From contig NC_088681.1 in assembly GCF_950023065.1 (NCBI RefSeq), positions 70,714,836 to 70,778,835 on the forward strand: 64,000 nt of DNA, read 5' to 3'. The translations under genes and the position numbers were made by a program. Below, piece by piece: positions 1 to 10,858 of the stretch. Source of the stretch: Planococcus citri. Taxonomy: Eukaryota; Arthropoda; Insecta; Hemiptera; Pseudococcidae. Every line of letters starts with the position of its first letter. Position 1 is the stretch's first letter. The notes below the pieces were generated by a model, which made no database searches, had not been told where the DNA came from, and saw only the letters and a list, made by a program, of their open reading frames with translations.

Positions 1-1880
1 TTAATTAAAGTTCGCAGCGAATGTAATTTACTCGGCAAGCTGCGGTATTTCATTTCGGCGCAAAATATGAAAGAATTTTTCGCCAAGGTACCACCGGAGT
101 GTCTTTATAGTATCTTTGAGCTTTCTTTCGTCTTAGAGGTATAGGTATAGGTACCTTTTATTACGCAGAAGGCTCGAATAAAGACATGCCATATTTTCCT
201 AGCATATTTCTAGTAAACGTGAGCCGACTAATTTCATACATAACAGATACGAGTAAGTATCTCGAGTTGGGTATAATCTTGGCGAAATGGAATTTTCTTT
301 CGAGGTACATTTTAGCCGCTGCAAATCAGTGTAGAAGGAGGATTAATTTTTTCCCTTCTAAATCCTTACTTCGAGTTGCAAAAAAAAAGTCAACTTCATT
401 TCACCTCACTCTCTACACATAACAATTCAATCTCTCGCTTTAAGCCACACGTAAGAACGAGTCGTCCTCGTCTCTCAAACTTTGAAACAAAACCGCCTTA
501 TTAAATGAGAATCCTACGTATATAAATACTCGTATATCCTTACACCAGAACTTTTACAAAACTCTGTTCGCACTTACAAATGATTCTACCCGGCACCAGT
601 TCCACCACAGTTCTGCACTATTCGGTTGGAAAATTTGCTAATTAAATTGTCTTTAAGTAAGTTATAGCTACTTATCTTATTTCCCGTCATCGCGACGGAG
701 AAATACGAGAAAGATGCGCAAATTGGATGACTGGCTTTGAAATGCCTTTCAGTGCGGCCTATATCCTTTGATGTCTTTTCATAAGTTGATAATTTTTTTA
801 CGCGACGATATCTAAAAGAAAATTAAAAGCAGATCCAAACTTTTCGAGTAAAACTGCTGGGTACGGATTAGCGATGAAATGAATAGCGGAGCTTTCATGC
901 AAAAAGAACAGATAAAAATATCTTCGTGCTTACAAAGACGAAAATGACGAGATAATACGCGTTAGAGGGAATATTTTCGCAGCCGTTTCGGTATTAGACG
1001 TAATAATATACGTAGCATATTGTATTTTGTAGGCTGCTGCTGCTATAACATAATATATGTATAATGGCAACGTGTAATATCTGCCTGCTGCTTAGTGCTT
1101 ACGTTAGTTAGACGATGATGTACGAAATCTGTTCTGATACAGATTGTTGCGTATTACAGAATTAAGCGGGTATTAATTTTGCAAGTGAGTACGAAAGTTG
1201 TTGGGTAAAAAAGAAAATTACCTACGTTGAATCTCGATCAGTTGAAAATTGATAGAGCTAGGACTTGGGAATTTGGCCCTTTGAGAAAAATGTTTCAAAA
1301 TTTATCCGATTAAATTATCGCGTTAATTTAGAAATCGGCGAAGTTGGCCCAAAATCCATCATTTGAAAATATCTAGAATCGAGGAATGTTACAAAACATC
1401 GCTTAGTTTGAGCAATAATATCACAAAAAATATCTAAGAGAACAAAAAAATTCTAGAAAATGAAGAAAAATTAGTAAAAAAATCACGAAATTAGACGAAA
1501 ATAAGGTCGGCAAAAAGTCGTGAGAAAAATTTGCGTGAAATCGGAACATTGTGATTAAACTTTGTCAAGTGAAAATGTAATCTTGCCACTTTTTGCTGGA
1601 GGCTTCAGAGTGACTTCAAAAAGTTTGCATTGGTTGAGAAGGGGGGAAGCTGATTTTTGGGCAGCTGAGAAAGTTTTTAGAAGTTCTTTGGAAGAATATT
1701 ATGTAATTTTAAAGTTTTGTTTGAAAATTTGAAATTTTCAACTGTTGAAAAAATACACATTGAGGATCGGCTTGGCTAAAATTGTTGGGTTTCAGTGGGG
1801 ATAATTTTTGCTCTAAATTCGAGTCCACCCTGACAAATTTTGCTAAATTTCATTAGTTTTGAGCAATTTTAAATGATTTT
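1..1880. other. Intergenic, no gene recognised
   Basis: No open frame here resembles a known protein and no convincing exon was found. The sequence is AT-rich. From about 1250 to 1880 it becomes a low-complexity stretch with phrases such as GGAGGCTTC and GAAAATTTGAAATTTTC that recall worn copies of the foldback families seen at 27 and 40 kb. That relation is only a visual impression. Confidence 0.5.
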
Positions 1881-1892
1881 AATGTTTTTTAT

Positions 1893-3605
1893 ACGTACTA
1901 GCTAAAGGTCCAAATATAAAACCTCAACTCAACCATCTAACGCACCAAGTTCAGAAGAATCTTAACGAGTTTTGCTATACATCATACTAGAACTACTGTG
2001 CTAACCTAAAACCATGTAGTAAAGATGTTTGGAATGCAACCAAACGAATTCTGAATCCGCAAGCACCTATAACCTCCCAAATTATCTATAACAACCACAC
2101 AGCCACCTCTGACAGCGATAAATGCAAACTATTTGCTGATTATTTTGAAAACCGCTTCAACCCTCATACTCAAGACATCAACCATGTGAACCAATCAGCA
2201 ACATCACAGCGTTTACATTACAAATTCACCAACATCTCCGAACTCGTGTTTCAAATTAAAAACCTAAAAAATCACCTGACCTGCATAGATAACATTAATA
2301 ATCAACTTCTCAAGAACATGCCAATCTGTTGTATTCAAATAATCCAGGATATCTTCAACGCTTGCCTAAAACAAGGATATTTCCCACAAGAATGGAAAAA
2401 AGCAATCATCGTTTTAATCCCAAAGAAAAGTCCTGATCCAACTTCTCCTACTAGCTATAGACCAATCAGCCCACTGACTTCACTTTCCAAAATCCAAATT
2501 ACTAGAACGTACCATCTTGAAGCGCTTAACTGATCACACCAACAGACATGAAATATTGCCACTGTTTCAGTTTGGCTTTCAGAAACATGCAGCAACAACA
2601 CATCAATTCCATCATCTTACCAAAAATATCCACCAAGGTTTCAAAAATAAACAGTACACCACCACAGCATTTCTCAACATTAAACAAGCTTACGACTCTA
2701 TATGGCATTCTGGTCTTCTACAAAAATTGCAGAATACTCAAGTACATCGTTACTTATTTGATATTATCAAATCGTTCTAATCAGACCATTACTTCCAGAT
2801 TTGCATCAATGATTCACTTTGGACCCTAAACCTATCTTCAGAGGCATACCTCAAGGAGCTGTTCTAAGCCTTACACTTTTGAACATCAACTAAGTAATGA
2901 TCTCTCCAGTGCAATTGACCAACTCGAACAAAGTAACAAAAATCTTCAGGCTGAGACATCACTTCAACCCTGCCAGAAACATTAATATCGAAAACACTAC
3001 AATAGAATGGAGTGATGATGCCGTTAAATATCTTGGAACGTCCTTGACAAACGACCAACTTTCACAAGTCACATCTCACAGAAAATGAAAGCTTATACCT
3101 ACTTCAAACTCAAAACACTTTTCCCGCTAATCAACAGAAGTTTGCACTTGAAAATCCAAACAGCATTACTAATCTACAAGACTATTCTTTGTCCTACATT
3201 TACATATGCGGCTCCAGTGTGGTACGGTATCTCCAAAACAAACAAGAAAAAACTTCAAACATTCAAAAATAAATTTTTTTGAATCACCACTGACGCTCCA
3301 TGGTTGTGCCGGAATCCCCAAATACAACCCGAGCTCACAATTGAAACGATCAACGACTTTCTGAAAACTGTAACTGAAAAATACCTGAACTTATCTGAAA
3401 ACACCCTTGCTTGCTGCTTCAATATCGGGCAAAATCGCCCTTCAAGACTTAAAACAAAACTTCGTCAAAATTTCTTTTAGGTTTCATAGCCCTAATCTCT
3501 TTTCTTTCTTAAGTTTTTATTTAAAGGATCCTATTTGTAAAATTTGTGAATAGCACTACATATTGCGCTGAACCAAATAATAATAAAATTTTCATTCATT
3601 TATTC
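1893..3605 (+). mobile_element. 5'-truncated Jockey-like non-LTR retrotransposon, degenerate
   Basis: Fragments of a reverse transcriptase are readable in several frames in the right order. Positions 2186-2533 hold the N-terminal RT part, with a GYFPQEWKKAIIVLIPKK segment and SYRPISPL. Positions 2517-2780 hold FQFGFQKHAATTHQ and a FLNIKQAYDSIWH block. Positions 2897-3282 hold VKYLGTSLTND and the C-terminal TYAAPVWYGISKT thumb region. Frameshifts and stops separate them and the catalytic FADD block is not readable, so the copy is dead. The 12-bp string AATGTTTTTTAT occurs at 1881-1892 and again at 3606-3617, directly flanking the element, which fits a target-site duplication made by target-primed reverse transcription. 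The 3' end is rich in AATAAT and ends near 3605. No endonuclease part is present, so the insertion is 5' truncated. Confidence 0.85.
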
Positions 3606-3617
3606 AATGTTTTTTAT

Positions 3618-6570
3618 GAGTTCTAATGTTTAATTTTATTCTCAACTTGTGTTAACGATGTTTCGTGTGGTTTTTGCTAAATTTCGTAGAATCTTATCTG
3701 AATTTTACCAATTTTTACAATTTTGAATTATTTTTACCTTTTTAAACATTGTTTCATCTAATTTTTCGCACACTTGAAAAAAATCCAGATGGATCCTCGA
3801 GGGGAGAAATTTAGTTCGTTTTAATCCGATTTCAAAATGGTTTTTCAGGCTTTAAAAAAGCTTGGAAAACATTTCTGTGAATTTTTGACATTATGTCAGA
3901 CTATTAAAAACTTTGAAAAAAATCACCACTTTCTGAAAGTTCTATTCACATTAAAGTGAACTTTTAGATATCAAGTCAAATTGTCAAGAACTTGGAAAAA
4001 AATTAATACTTATTTGCTAAAATTATGTCGAAATTTCAAAAATTAATAACATTCTGATATTCAGTCAGACTTTTCTGTTCATTTGGAATCCCCAGATTTG
4101 AATCATAAAATGTTCGTTTCGAGACTGAAGATCCACCAAAAAGGGTGTCATTTTTATTTCCAAGGACTCCGCCCTTCAAACAAAAAAAGTTGAAAAGGTC
4201 GATCGAGGGGGGGCGGTGCAATAGACTTCTATGTGAGCACTCCGACTGTTTCTGATTTAAAATGTTGTGCTTGAAGTAAACCTTTTGGAGTTTTTAACGA
4301 TCGAGCAAATAAATGAGCCTCAAAATTGAGTTTTTCACTCGTAGAAAGCTAGATTTTGCCACCACGCCCGATATTTCCAACATTTTTTTCCACGATTTGG
4401 AATTTAGGACCCCCTCCCCATCTTTGTAGTCTCTGAAGGCTGGACAACTAAATTAACATCAAAATCGTAATTTTCATTCCAAAAAACCAATATTTCGATA
4501 CCACATTCGACTTCCATCTAATTTCCGCCGAATTTCGGTCAGATGCCGCCACCCCCCCCCCCTCCTGAGGTCTGGACACCGGAATTTATCCAAAATCTGC
4601 ATCCTGCAGTAAAAATTGATCCGAATTGCATACTTTCGACCGATTTATGAGCAGATTGCATTGTTCGAGCATAAATAGGAAAAAATGTTGATTTTGAAAC
4701 AAGTGGTCAACCAAAATGGCCGCCATTTTGTAAGTAAGGCCACTTTTTTTTGAATACGAGTGCTAGAAATGTTCCTTACGACACTTCATTCAAGAAAAAA
4801 GTTGACCTGGAGGATCGTGAGGAAGTGCAGTAGATCCTTATGCGGCACCCCCCCCCCCCCCCACTATGGGATTATTATCTTAAATCACAATTTCTTGCTC
4901 GAGCGAAAAAGTAACAGCAAATCTGTTTTATTGGAACAAAATTTCAAAATGATCTGTGGTTATGGGACTGACAGCATAAACAAATTTGAATTTGGGTCAG
5001 CAAAAAGCGTTGTGGGGGGAGGGTGCAGCAAGAAGTGGTCTGGTCCAGGGCAGCAAAAACCCTGAACACGCCCTTGAATGTGAGGCAAACATTTCAATTT
5101 TTTTTTATTACCAAGCATATTAAACTGTAAATGTAAAATACGTTGAAAATGGCCACAGAGTTTCCTTCCCACAACGAAGTTTCGATTACAATTGGGGAGA
5201 GGGAAGGCCGCAGCCATTGCGAACAAGTATATCTAACCTGCAGAGATGTTTAATTAAATTTAAATCACGATGCTGATTCGGTTGAAGTTTGCCAAATACT
5301 ACGTATAACCGGAAGTAAAGACCGTTTTAAGAGGATTTCCTTTTTGTATTGAGGTTAAATTAATGGCAGTAAATTTAGCGCACGAGTTACTCTAGTCTCT
5401 CGTAAATATGGTAGATTTTAACTACCTAAACCAATATTATACCCACTGACAGTACGTGCTGAAAGATCATACTCGTACTCCGTACACGTAGCGAATAGCG
5501 ATCTGTTTAAGGAAACAAGGCATCCTCCATGAACACAGACGAGCATTTTGAACGAAAGTAATTTTTTCAATTTTCTCGGCGTAACTTTAAGCACACATAC
5601 CTACAAGTAAGTATATGGTATTCCTTTCGTACGTATGCTTAGAGTTTGTGTGTTTAGTAAACTTATATTCGTACTCACACACAGTGATTTCTGCTCCAAC
5701 GAATTACTTTCTCGTCTCGACGGTAAGGTAAGGTATACTATACGAGTACAAAAAAATAATAGATACCTAGGGTGCGTTTCACCCCCACGCGTACCACAAC
5801 ATACGAATGTACGATATTTATTTATCCACGAGTTAGGTACACGAAACGTTATTATAACCGACAATTTGGTAGCTTTTCAAATATCGTACGAGTTAGGAAT
5901 ATACAAACTGTCGACGTCGACGACGACGGCCGCAATTCTAGAAAGTCTCGTAAGTTCATCAGTTCACGGTTCAGTAAGTTTTACTCGTATATACTCGCAT
6001 ATACGAGTACCGTAGACCGTAGTTGGATTCGCTTTTCAAAGGTCTCGTGAAAATAAATTACTCGCATTTTTTGGACGAACGTGTCACTATGGTAAACGTG
6101 AATTACGAAAGTCGCCGTCGCCATCGTCGGTGTCGGTGTCGGTGTCAACGCATCTGTCCACTGTTCAGTGTTCTTGGCTCGCAGGCTTCGGTATGCTCGT
6201 CGAGCTTTTGAGCATTTTCCAAATTCGACGACTATACTCGTACTCGAGTTGATAAATTCTCTTTCAATGATCACCCGTAAGCGAAAAGAAAGACGCTTTA
6301 TAATCGCTATCCGGTTAAATATATTCCTCTTCGTTTGCGAGCCATAAATCAAGCTATCGCATTCGCTGCCATCCGAGTTGTTGCTCGTTTTGCGCCCGTG
6401 TGTATTGCAGGAACCTTTGTTCGAGTTAATCGCATTTTCCTCGATTCGCAGTTCTTGTAACTAAACATTAAACGAGTCTTTCGCTTAAATATCATTCTCT
6501 CAGTTAAATTTACTTATTTTCATATTTGAATGAATTTAACTTAAATGTGCGTTGAATTTGATTTCTCAAT
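3618..6570. other. Intergenic with C-tracts and a worn foldback-like fragment
   Basis: No gene is recognised. Homopolymer C runs lie near 4550-4562 and 4848-4861. Between about 4705 and 4860 the order CCAAAATGGCCGCCATTTTG, GTAAGTAAGGCCA, a T-run, TGTTCCTTA, AAGAAAAAAGTTG and a C-run matches the outer arm of the TA-flanked foldback family (right-end orientation), but it is diverged and has no visible partner arm. Positions 6120-6150 contain a short GGTGTC hexamer repeat. Confidence 0.5.
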
Positions 6571-7367
6571 TTTTTTTTATCGTATCCGATCTACATGCCT
6601 AAATCAACATGAAAAACTCGATCTAAATCGTAACCTAAATCTAAATACCCTTCTCCTGCCAGTACTCAAGGAATCTAACTGCTTCATTGTCAAGTGTCCC
6701 ATTTAATTTTCCAGGATTGATTTTTCCTGATAATTCACACTCAAATAAGTGTCTGTCAGTCTGAACATTGCCGCATTCCCACAGATCATTGTCAGCCAAC
6801 TACCATCTATGAAGGTTGTACTTGGATCAGGTGACTCCGCTCCTCAATCTGCTAAGTGTTTTCCACAATCCATATTTCAGATATTCTCCACTTGGTAGGG
6901 CTTCCTGTCTAGTTCTTCCCTCAGCACCTGTATCCCATATGCGACATCTATCTGTGCTAGGAGTATCTCTTAGTTCTTCAACTGTTTTCATGAAGCTGTG
7001 TCTCAATCTGAGGCAGGTTTCTGCCAGTTCTTCATATCCATGCATAGGATGCAGCGGATTTTTTAGCATCTTTGTCTTCTCTGCCATGGATGCAACTTCA
7101 TGTCTGACTGCTGGTGGGGCAATTCCACTCAACTCATACAGGTTATTCAATGGTGTTGGGCATAAGTACCCTATCACCAATCTACATGCTTCATTTAAGA
7201 GTATATCAACTTTACTTGCATACGCTGAACAACTCCAAACAGAGCAGGCAATGGCATACTCCCCCACTGAATAGCACAGTGCCAGTGCAGATGCTCTGAT
7301 AACTTGGGGCTTAGCTCCCCAACTGCTGCCTGCTAGTTTGCGAATTATATTTTGTTCTCGCTGCAAC

Positions 7368-7934
7368 CAGAGCTGTGGGACTGAAACGATCCCAAAACCG
7401 GAACTAATTAAATCCCGATTCAAATCCGATCCCAAAACCAATCCCGAAACCAAAATCGTTATTTCTCTTGATCCCGAAACCGATATAATTTTGAACCCGA
7501 AACAATCCTGGAACCAAAACAAAATCATTTAGGTTTCAGAATTTCAATTTTTGCCTTTTTTCCGTGATTTTATTTTGAAAAATGGTCATTTTACATCATT
7601 TATTGTAAACCATTCAGATACCAATAAAAATTACTCAATGAATTCAGCAAAATATGCGCTTAAAACGTTAAACTAATCACTCCATTGGATTTTTCACGTC
7701 AAAACCTCCCGTTTTTTAGACCCCCGCAAGGTCCATTAGTGGATTTGGGCTCAAAATTGGTTGAAATGAAAATCCCGAAACCAAAACTGATTCAACCAGG
7801 AACCAAAACAAATTTTTCAATCCCAAAACGAATCCTGAAACTAAAATAAAAATTTGAAGAACTAATCCAGAAACGAATTCAATCCTGAAATGAAAAATTT
7901 TCAATCCCAAAATTGTTTTGGTCCCACAGCTCTG
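7368..7934. mobile_element. hAT-type MITE with 14-bp terminal inverted repeats and 8-bp target duplication
   Basis: The left end starts CAGAGCTGTGGGAC and the right end, read in reverse complement, starts with the same 14 bases. Similarity continues inward as AAAC and CCCAAAA-type runs. The 8-bp string GCTGCAAC flanks it on both sides (7360-7367 and 7935-7942). CAGAGNTG-type ends and an 8-bp duplication are the hallmarks of hAT elements. The 567-bp interior is made of repeated 'CCCGAAACC/AATCC' phrases and has no transposase, so it is non-autonomous. Its insertion splits the host retrotransposon ORF and creates a chimeric open frame (6827-7528 minus) that should not be annotated as a gene. 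Confidence 0.9.
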
Positions 7935-8186
7935 GCTGCAACATTCATTTTAGTTGCCTCACAGTGCCTTTTGTAGGTCAAGGACCTATCTAGGGTTACA
8001 CCTAGGTATTTGGGGTTCTCTGCATGCTTCAGATCTGTTCCACCCCATCGAATATTCAATTGTCGCTTTGCTTCACAATTTCTGAGATGAAAAGAGCATG
8101 TCTCTGTCTTTGGTAAAAAGAACCTTTTAGCGAGAAGTTTGTTAGATTAGGAAGAAATAACTCTTGCTTCTCAGTTTTTACTATTT

Positions 8187-8243
8187 ATTAGTGCAAAGCT
8201 TTTCAAACACCAAGTGTTCATCATCAGGCTTAAATCACTATTG
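8187..8243 (-). ncRNA. Hammerhead-ribozyme-like motif in the Penelope-like element terminal repeat
   Basis: On the minus strand the core box CTGATGA (plus 8221-8227) is followed by a hairpin built on ACAC-TTG-GTGT and then GAAA (plus 8201-8204). That is the stem II arrangement of a hammerhead. After GAAA comes AAGCTT, a palindrome that could form a very short stem III only between two RNAs, then U as the cleavage-site base (about 8195). Stem I can be drawn as GC/GC next to the core, plus TAGU/ACUA further out with an internal loop. Type I hammerheads with tiny stem III have been described in Penelope-like elements. Activity here is inferred, not shown. Confidence 0.5.
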
Positions 8244-8333
8244 AACAAAATAACCAAGTCTACAAGCTTATATACTAGTGTACAAGGGTGTGGTAGTTTA
8301 ACAGTACAAGGGTGTGGCAGTACAAGGGTGTGG

Positions 8334-10283
8334 TCATGTGGAAGAGGGTGTGGTTGTAGGTGAGGATGTGGTAGGAGTCATGTCTTCAAGTTTGGTTTTA
8401 ATAACAGAAAGTAGGATATTTTCTAAGGGTTTTAAGTCATTATTTAGTAAATTTGTTTTGTTTTTCTTCATGGCTATTGCTTCCCTAATGTTTAATTGAG
8501 ATGGTTTATCTATTTTTTGTATGAGGTTCAGGTTTTCAAAGGAAGTAGTGTGGTTGGTGGCAATGAGATGATCTGAGAGAGCAGACTTATTTTCATATTT
8601 GTATTTAGCATAATAAAGATGTTCCTTGAACCTCTTTTTGATGTTTCTTTTGGTTTGACCTATATAAATTCCTTGGCAATCTTTACATTTGATTTTGTAG
8701 ATGCCACTACAGTCTTCAGGTTTGTCTTTGTCTTTAGTGTTACCAAGAAGGTTTTTAATTTTGTTATCATTGGTGAAAATGGGTTGTATGTTGTGTTTTC
8801 TGAAGACTGTTTTCATTTTATTTGTGAGAGGGGGATAGTAACTGATCCTAACTCTTTTGACATCATCTTTTTCAGCAATAAAAGTTGTGGCATCTCTGAT
8901 TAGTTTTTTGTTTTCATGTTTTCTTATAAGTTTTTGGATAGATGTTTTTGTGTAGCCAAGGTTGGAAGCAATAGACATGATGTTTTTTATTTCTTTATTT
9001 TGGTTATTTTTATTTAGGGGGAGATTTAAACACCTGTGTATCATGCTGTTGAAAGCAGCAAATTTTTGGTTCCAAGGCTGGAAAGAGTCTGAAGGAATGT
9101 AGTTATTGGTGTGGGTGGGTTTTCTATAGATATCAAATTCAAGATGGTCAGAATGTCTAATGATTAACATGTCCAGAAAAGGGAGTTTGTTTTGTTGTTC
9201 AAGCTCATAAGTGAATTTGATGGTAGGATAGAGACTATTTAAAGCATTGAGGAATTCCTCAATGTTGAAGTCTTCAGGAATGATACACAGGATGTCATCA
9301 ACATATCTAAACCATGCTTTGGGAAAGTTTTTATTGTTCTTTTTGAATTTTGTCTCAAGGTGGCTCATGAAAAAATTTGCCAAAAAGGGAGATAAGGGGT
9401 TGCCCATAGCTGTGCCTCCTGTTTGTTTGTAGTAAGTTCCATTTATTTGGAAAATGTTTTGGGAAGTGCATAATTTTATAGTATTCATATAATGGGTTAT
9501 TTCTTTTTTGTTGATATTTTGTTCTTTTAGCCAGTTTTCTATCATTTCTAAAGTCTCAGGAATAGGCACACTGGGGAAAAGATTTTGTACATCAAAAGAT
9601 ATGAGCCTGTCTGTGTCATTAATAGTAATCCCTTGCAGTTTTTCTGCAAGTTCATAATTATTTTTAACTTGAAGAGTTTCAGGAAAAGGAAGGTTTTGGA
9701 GGTTACAAAGGAGTTTTTTGGCAATGTTATAGGAAGGAGAGTTGATATTGGCCACAATTGGTCTCATAGGATAGTTAGGTTTATGGATCTTGGGAAGACA
9801 GTACATTTTAGGAACTTTAGGATTGGAAGGAAAAGGAGTGTTATTAAGGAAGGGAGTAGTTTTCACCAAACTTTTCACTTCTTTCACCATTTTATCCACA
9901 GGATCACTTTTTAACTTCTCATAAGGTCCTTCATTAAGAAGGGTTTCACACTTTTCCAAGTATTCATCTTTCTTCATTATCACTACGGTGTTTCCCTTGT
10001 CTGCTTTCATATAGTAGACACCTTTCTGTCTCAAGCTTTTGATGGTGTTGTTGTGGGGATGAAATGGAATTCTTGTTGGTTTATGGGTTTTGATGATGTC
10101 TACCACTTCTTTCTTTATGCTGATTTTTGTTTCTGAGGTCTCTCTCCACAATGAAGCATCCACATCAGAAATAATATCTTCAATAGGAGGCCTCATGGGT
10201 GGTAAAGAGAATTTTAGACCCTTGTTTAGAAGATCCAATTCTTCTTTGGAGAACACCACATCAGTTAGGTTTTTCACATACAC
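8334..10283 (-). CDS. Penelope-like reverse transcriptase with C-terminal GIY-YIG endonuclease (N-terminally truncated)
   Basis: This open frame of about 649 codons has no internal stop. The RT domain covers roughly residues 90-430: KADKGNTVVIM, PKMYCLPKIHKP, the LISFDVQNLFPSVP block, TGGTAMGNPLSP, and the catalytic YVDD at about 327-330. A GIY-YIG nuclease follows at about 525-615, with GIYKIKCKDC, GIYIGQTKRNIKKRFKEH and an REAI segment containing the expected late Glu. This RT/GIY-YIG pairing defines canonical Penelope-like retroelements, which copy RNA into chromosomal DNA using the nuclease to nick the target. The codon at 10283 is GTG, not ATG, and the frame simply runs in from the insertion junction. 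The protein therefore lacks its natural start and N-terminal part and is unlikely to be made from this copy. The intact catalytic motifs suggest a young insertion. Confidence 0.9.
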   Translation of the reverse strand: MYVKNLTDVVFSKEELDLLNKGLKFSLPPMRPPIEDIISDVDASLWRETSETKISIKKEVVDIIKTHKPTRIPFHPHNNTIKSLRQKGVYYMKADKGNTVVIMKKDEYLEKCETLLNEGPYEKLKSDPVDKMVKEVKSLVKTTPFLNNTPFPSNPKVPKMYCLPKIHKPNYPMRPIVANINSPSYNIAKKLLCNLQNLPFPETLQVKNNYELAEKLQGITINDTDRLISFDVQNLFPSVPIPETLEMIENWLKEQNINKKEITHYMNTIKLCTSQNIFQINGTYYKQTGGTAMGNPLSPFLANFFMSHLETKFKKNNKNFPKAWFRYVDDILCIIPEDFNIEEFLNALNSLYPTIKFTYELEQQNKLPFLDMLIIRHSDHLEFDIYRKPTHTNNYIPSDSFQPWNQKFAAFNSMIHRCLNLPLNKNNQNKEIKNIMSIASNLGYTKTSIQKLIRKHENKKLIRDATTFIAEKDDVKRVRISYYPPLTNKMKTVFRKHNIQPIFTNDNKIKNLLGNTKDKDKPEDCSGIYKIKCKDCQGIYIGQTKRNIKKRFKEHLYYAKYKYENKSALSDHLIATNHTTSFENLNLIQKIDKPSQLNIREAIAMKKNKTNLLNNDLKPLENILLSVIKTKLEDMTPTTSSPTTTPSST

Positions 10284-10858
10284 AGTAGTTTGTTGGATTT
10301 GGTTTGAGGTGGTTATCTTTATAGTACGAGTATGTGTCCAATTCTTCTATAGCCTGGTTTAGTGTGTCCTCCACCTCTGCAAACGTATCATGTTGGGCAG
10401 TCAGTGCAAGATCATCTGCATACAGAAATTGGTTAGTATCTGGTCCAATTGGTTGGTCATTGGTGTAAATGTTGAAGAAAATTTGGCGACAAAACACTGC
10501 CCTGGGGCAATCCGTTATTTTGCCGCCTCCAGGTGCTGTTTTTACCACTGAGTGTCACATGGAATCTTCTGTCTTTTATCAACATAGTGACTATCTGTGT
10601 AAATTTAAAATCCTTTGTAAGTTGGTACACCTTTTACTGGAGTAGTCCGTGGCACACTGTGTCAAAAGCTGCTGTGAGGTCAACAAACACTACTCCAGTG
10701 ACTTTTTTCTTTTCAAAGCCATCTTCAATGTGTTGCGTTAGGTGTAATATCTGTCCAGTGCATGATTTTCCTGGTCTAAATCCAGCCTGCTGTCTGATCA
10801 GCCCCTCTTCTATACAGTTAGCCATGCGATTTAAAACTACTCTTTTAAAAATCTTGTA

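Larger units (their letters stand above)
8114..10288 (-). mobile_element. Penelope-like element (GIY-YIG type), 5' truncated, nested in a Jockey-like element
   Basis: The boundaries are set where the host retrotransposon reading stops and resumes: KPNPT at about 10290, and KTETCSF at about 8113. The two flanks share a short ACAAAG/ACCAAAG-like string that may be a target duplication. The element holds one long ORF (8334-10283), a 3' region with GTGTGG-rich repeats (8288-8350), and a terminal part with a hammerhead-like motif (8187-8243). No second copy of the terminal repeat is present upstream of the ORF, so the 5' end was lost at insertion. Penelope-like elements typically carry such terminal repeats on both sides. 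Confidence 0.85.
6570..10858 (-). mobile_element. Jockey/CR1-type non-LTR retrotransposon, 5' truncated and interrupted by two younger elements
   Basis: Reading the minus strand, RT begins near 10858 (KRVVLNRMANCIEEGLI, then QQAGFRPGKSCTGQILHLTQ and a VFVDLTAAFDTV block). It continues through FLYADDLALTA (about 10430, the catalytic YADD box) to KPNPT at 10290. There a Penelope-like element intrudes. The frame resumes at about 8113 with KTETCSFHLRN and PKYLGVTLDRSLTYKRHC, is cut again by a MITE at 7934-7368, then resumes with REQNIIRKLAGSSWG and SALALCYSVGEYA. It ends with a Cys/His block (WECGNVQTDRHLFEC) and a stop at 6641-6643. A poly(A)-like tract near 6572-6580 marks the 3' end. The endonuclease half is missing. 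Before the insertions, this part of the ORF looks nearly continuous. Confidence 0.85.

Noticed and set aside
6827..7528. A 233-codon open frame on the minus strand
   Set aside because: Its first ~70 codons are MITE sequence fused to the tail of the Jockey-like RT; the fusion is an insertion artefact.
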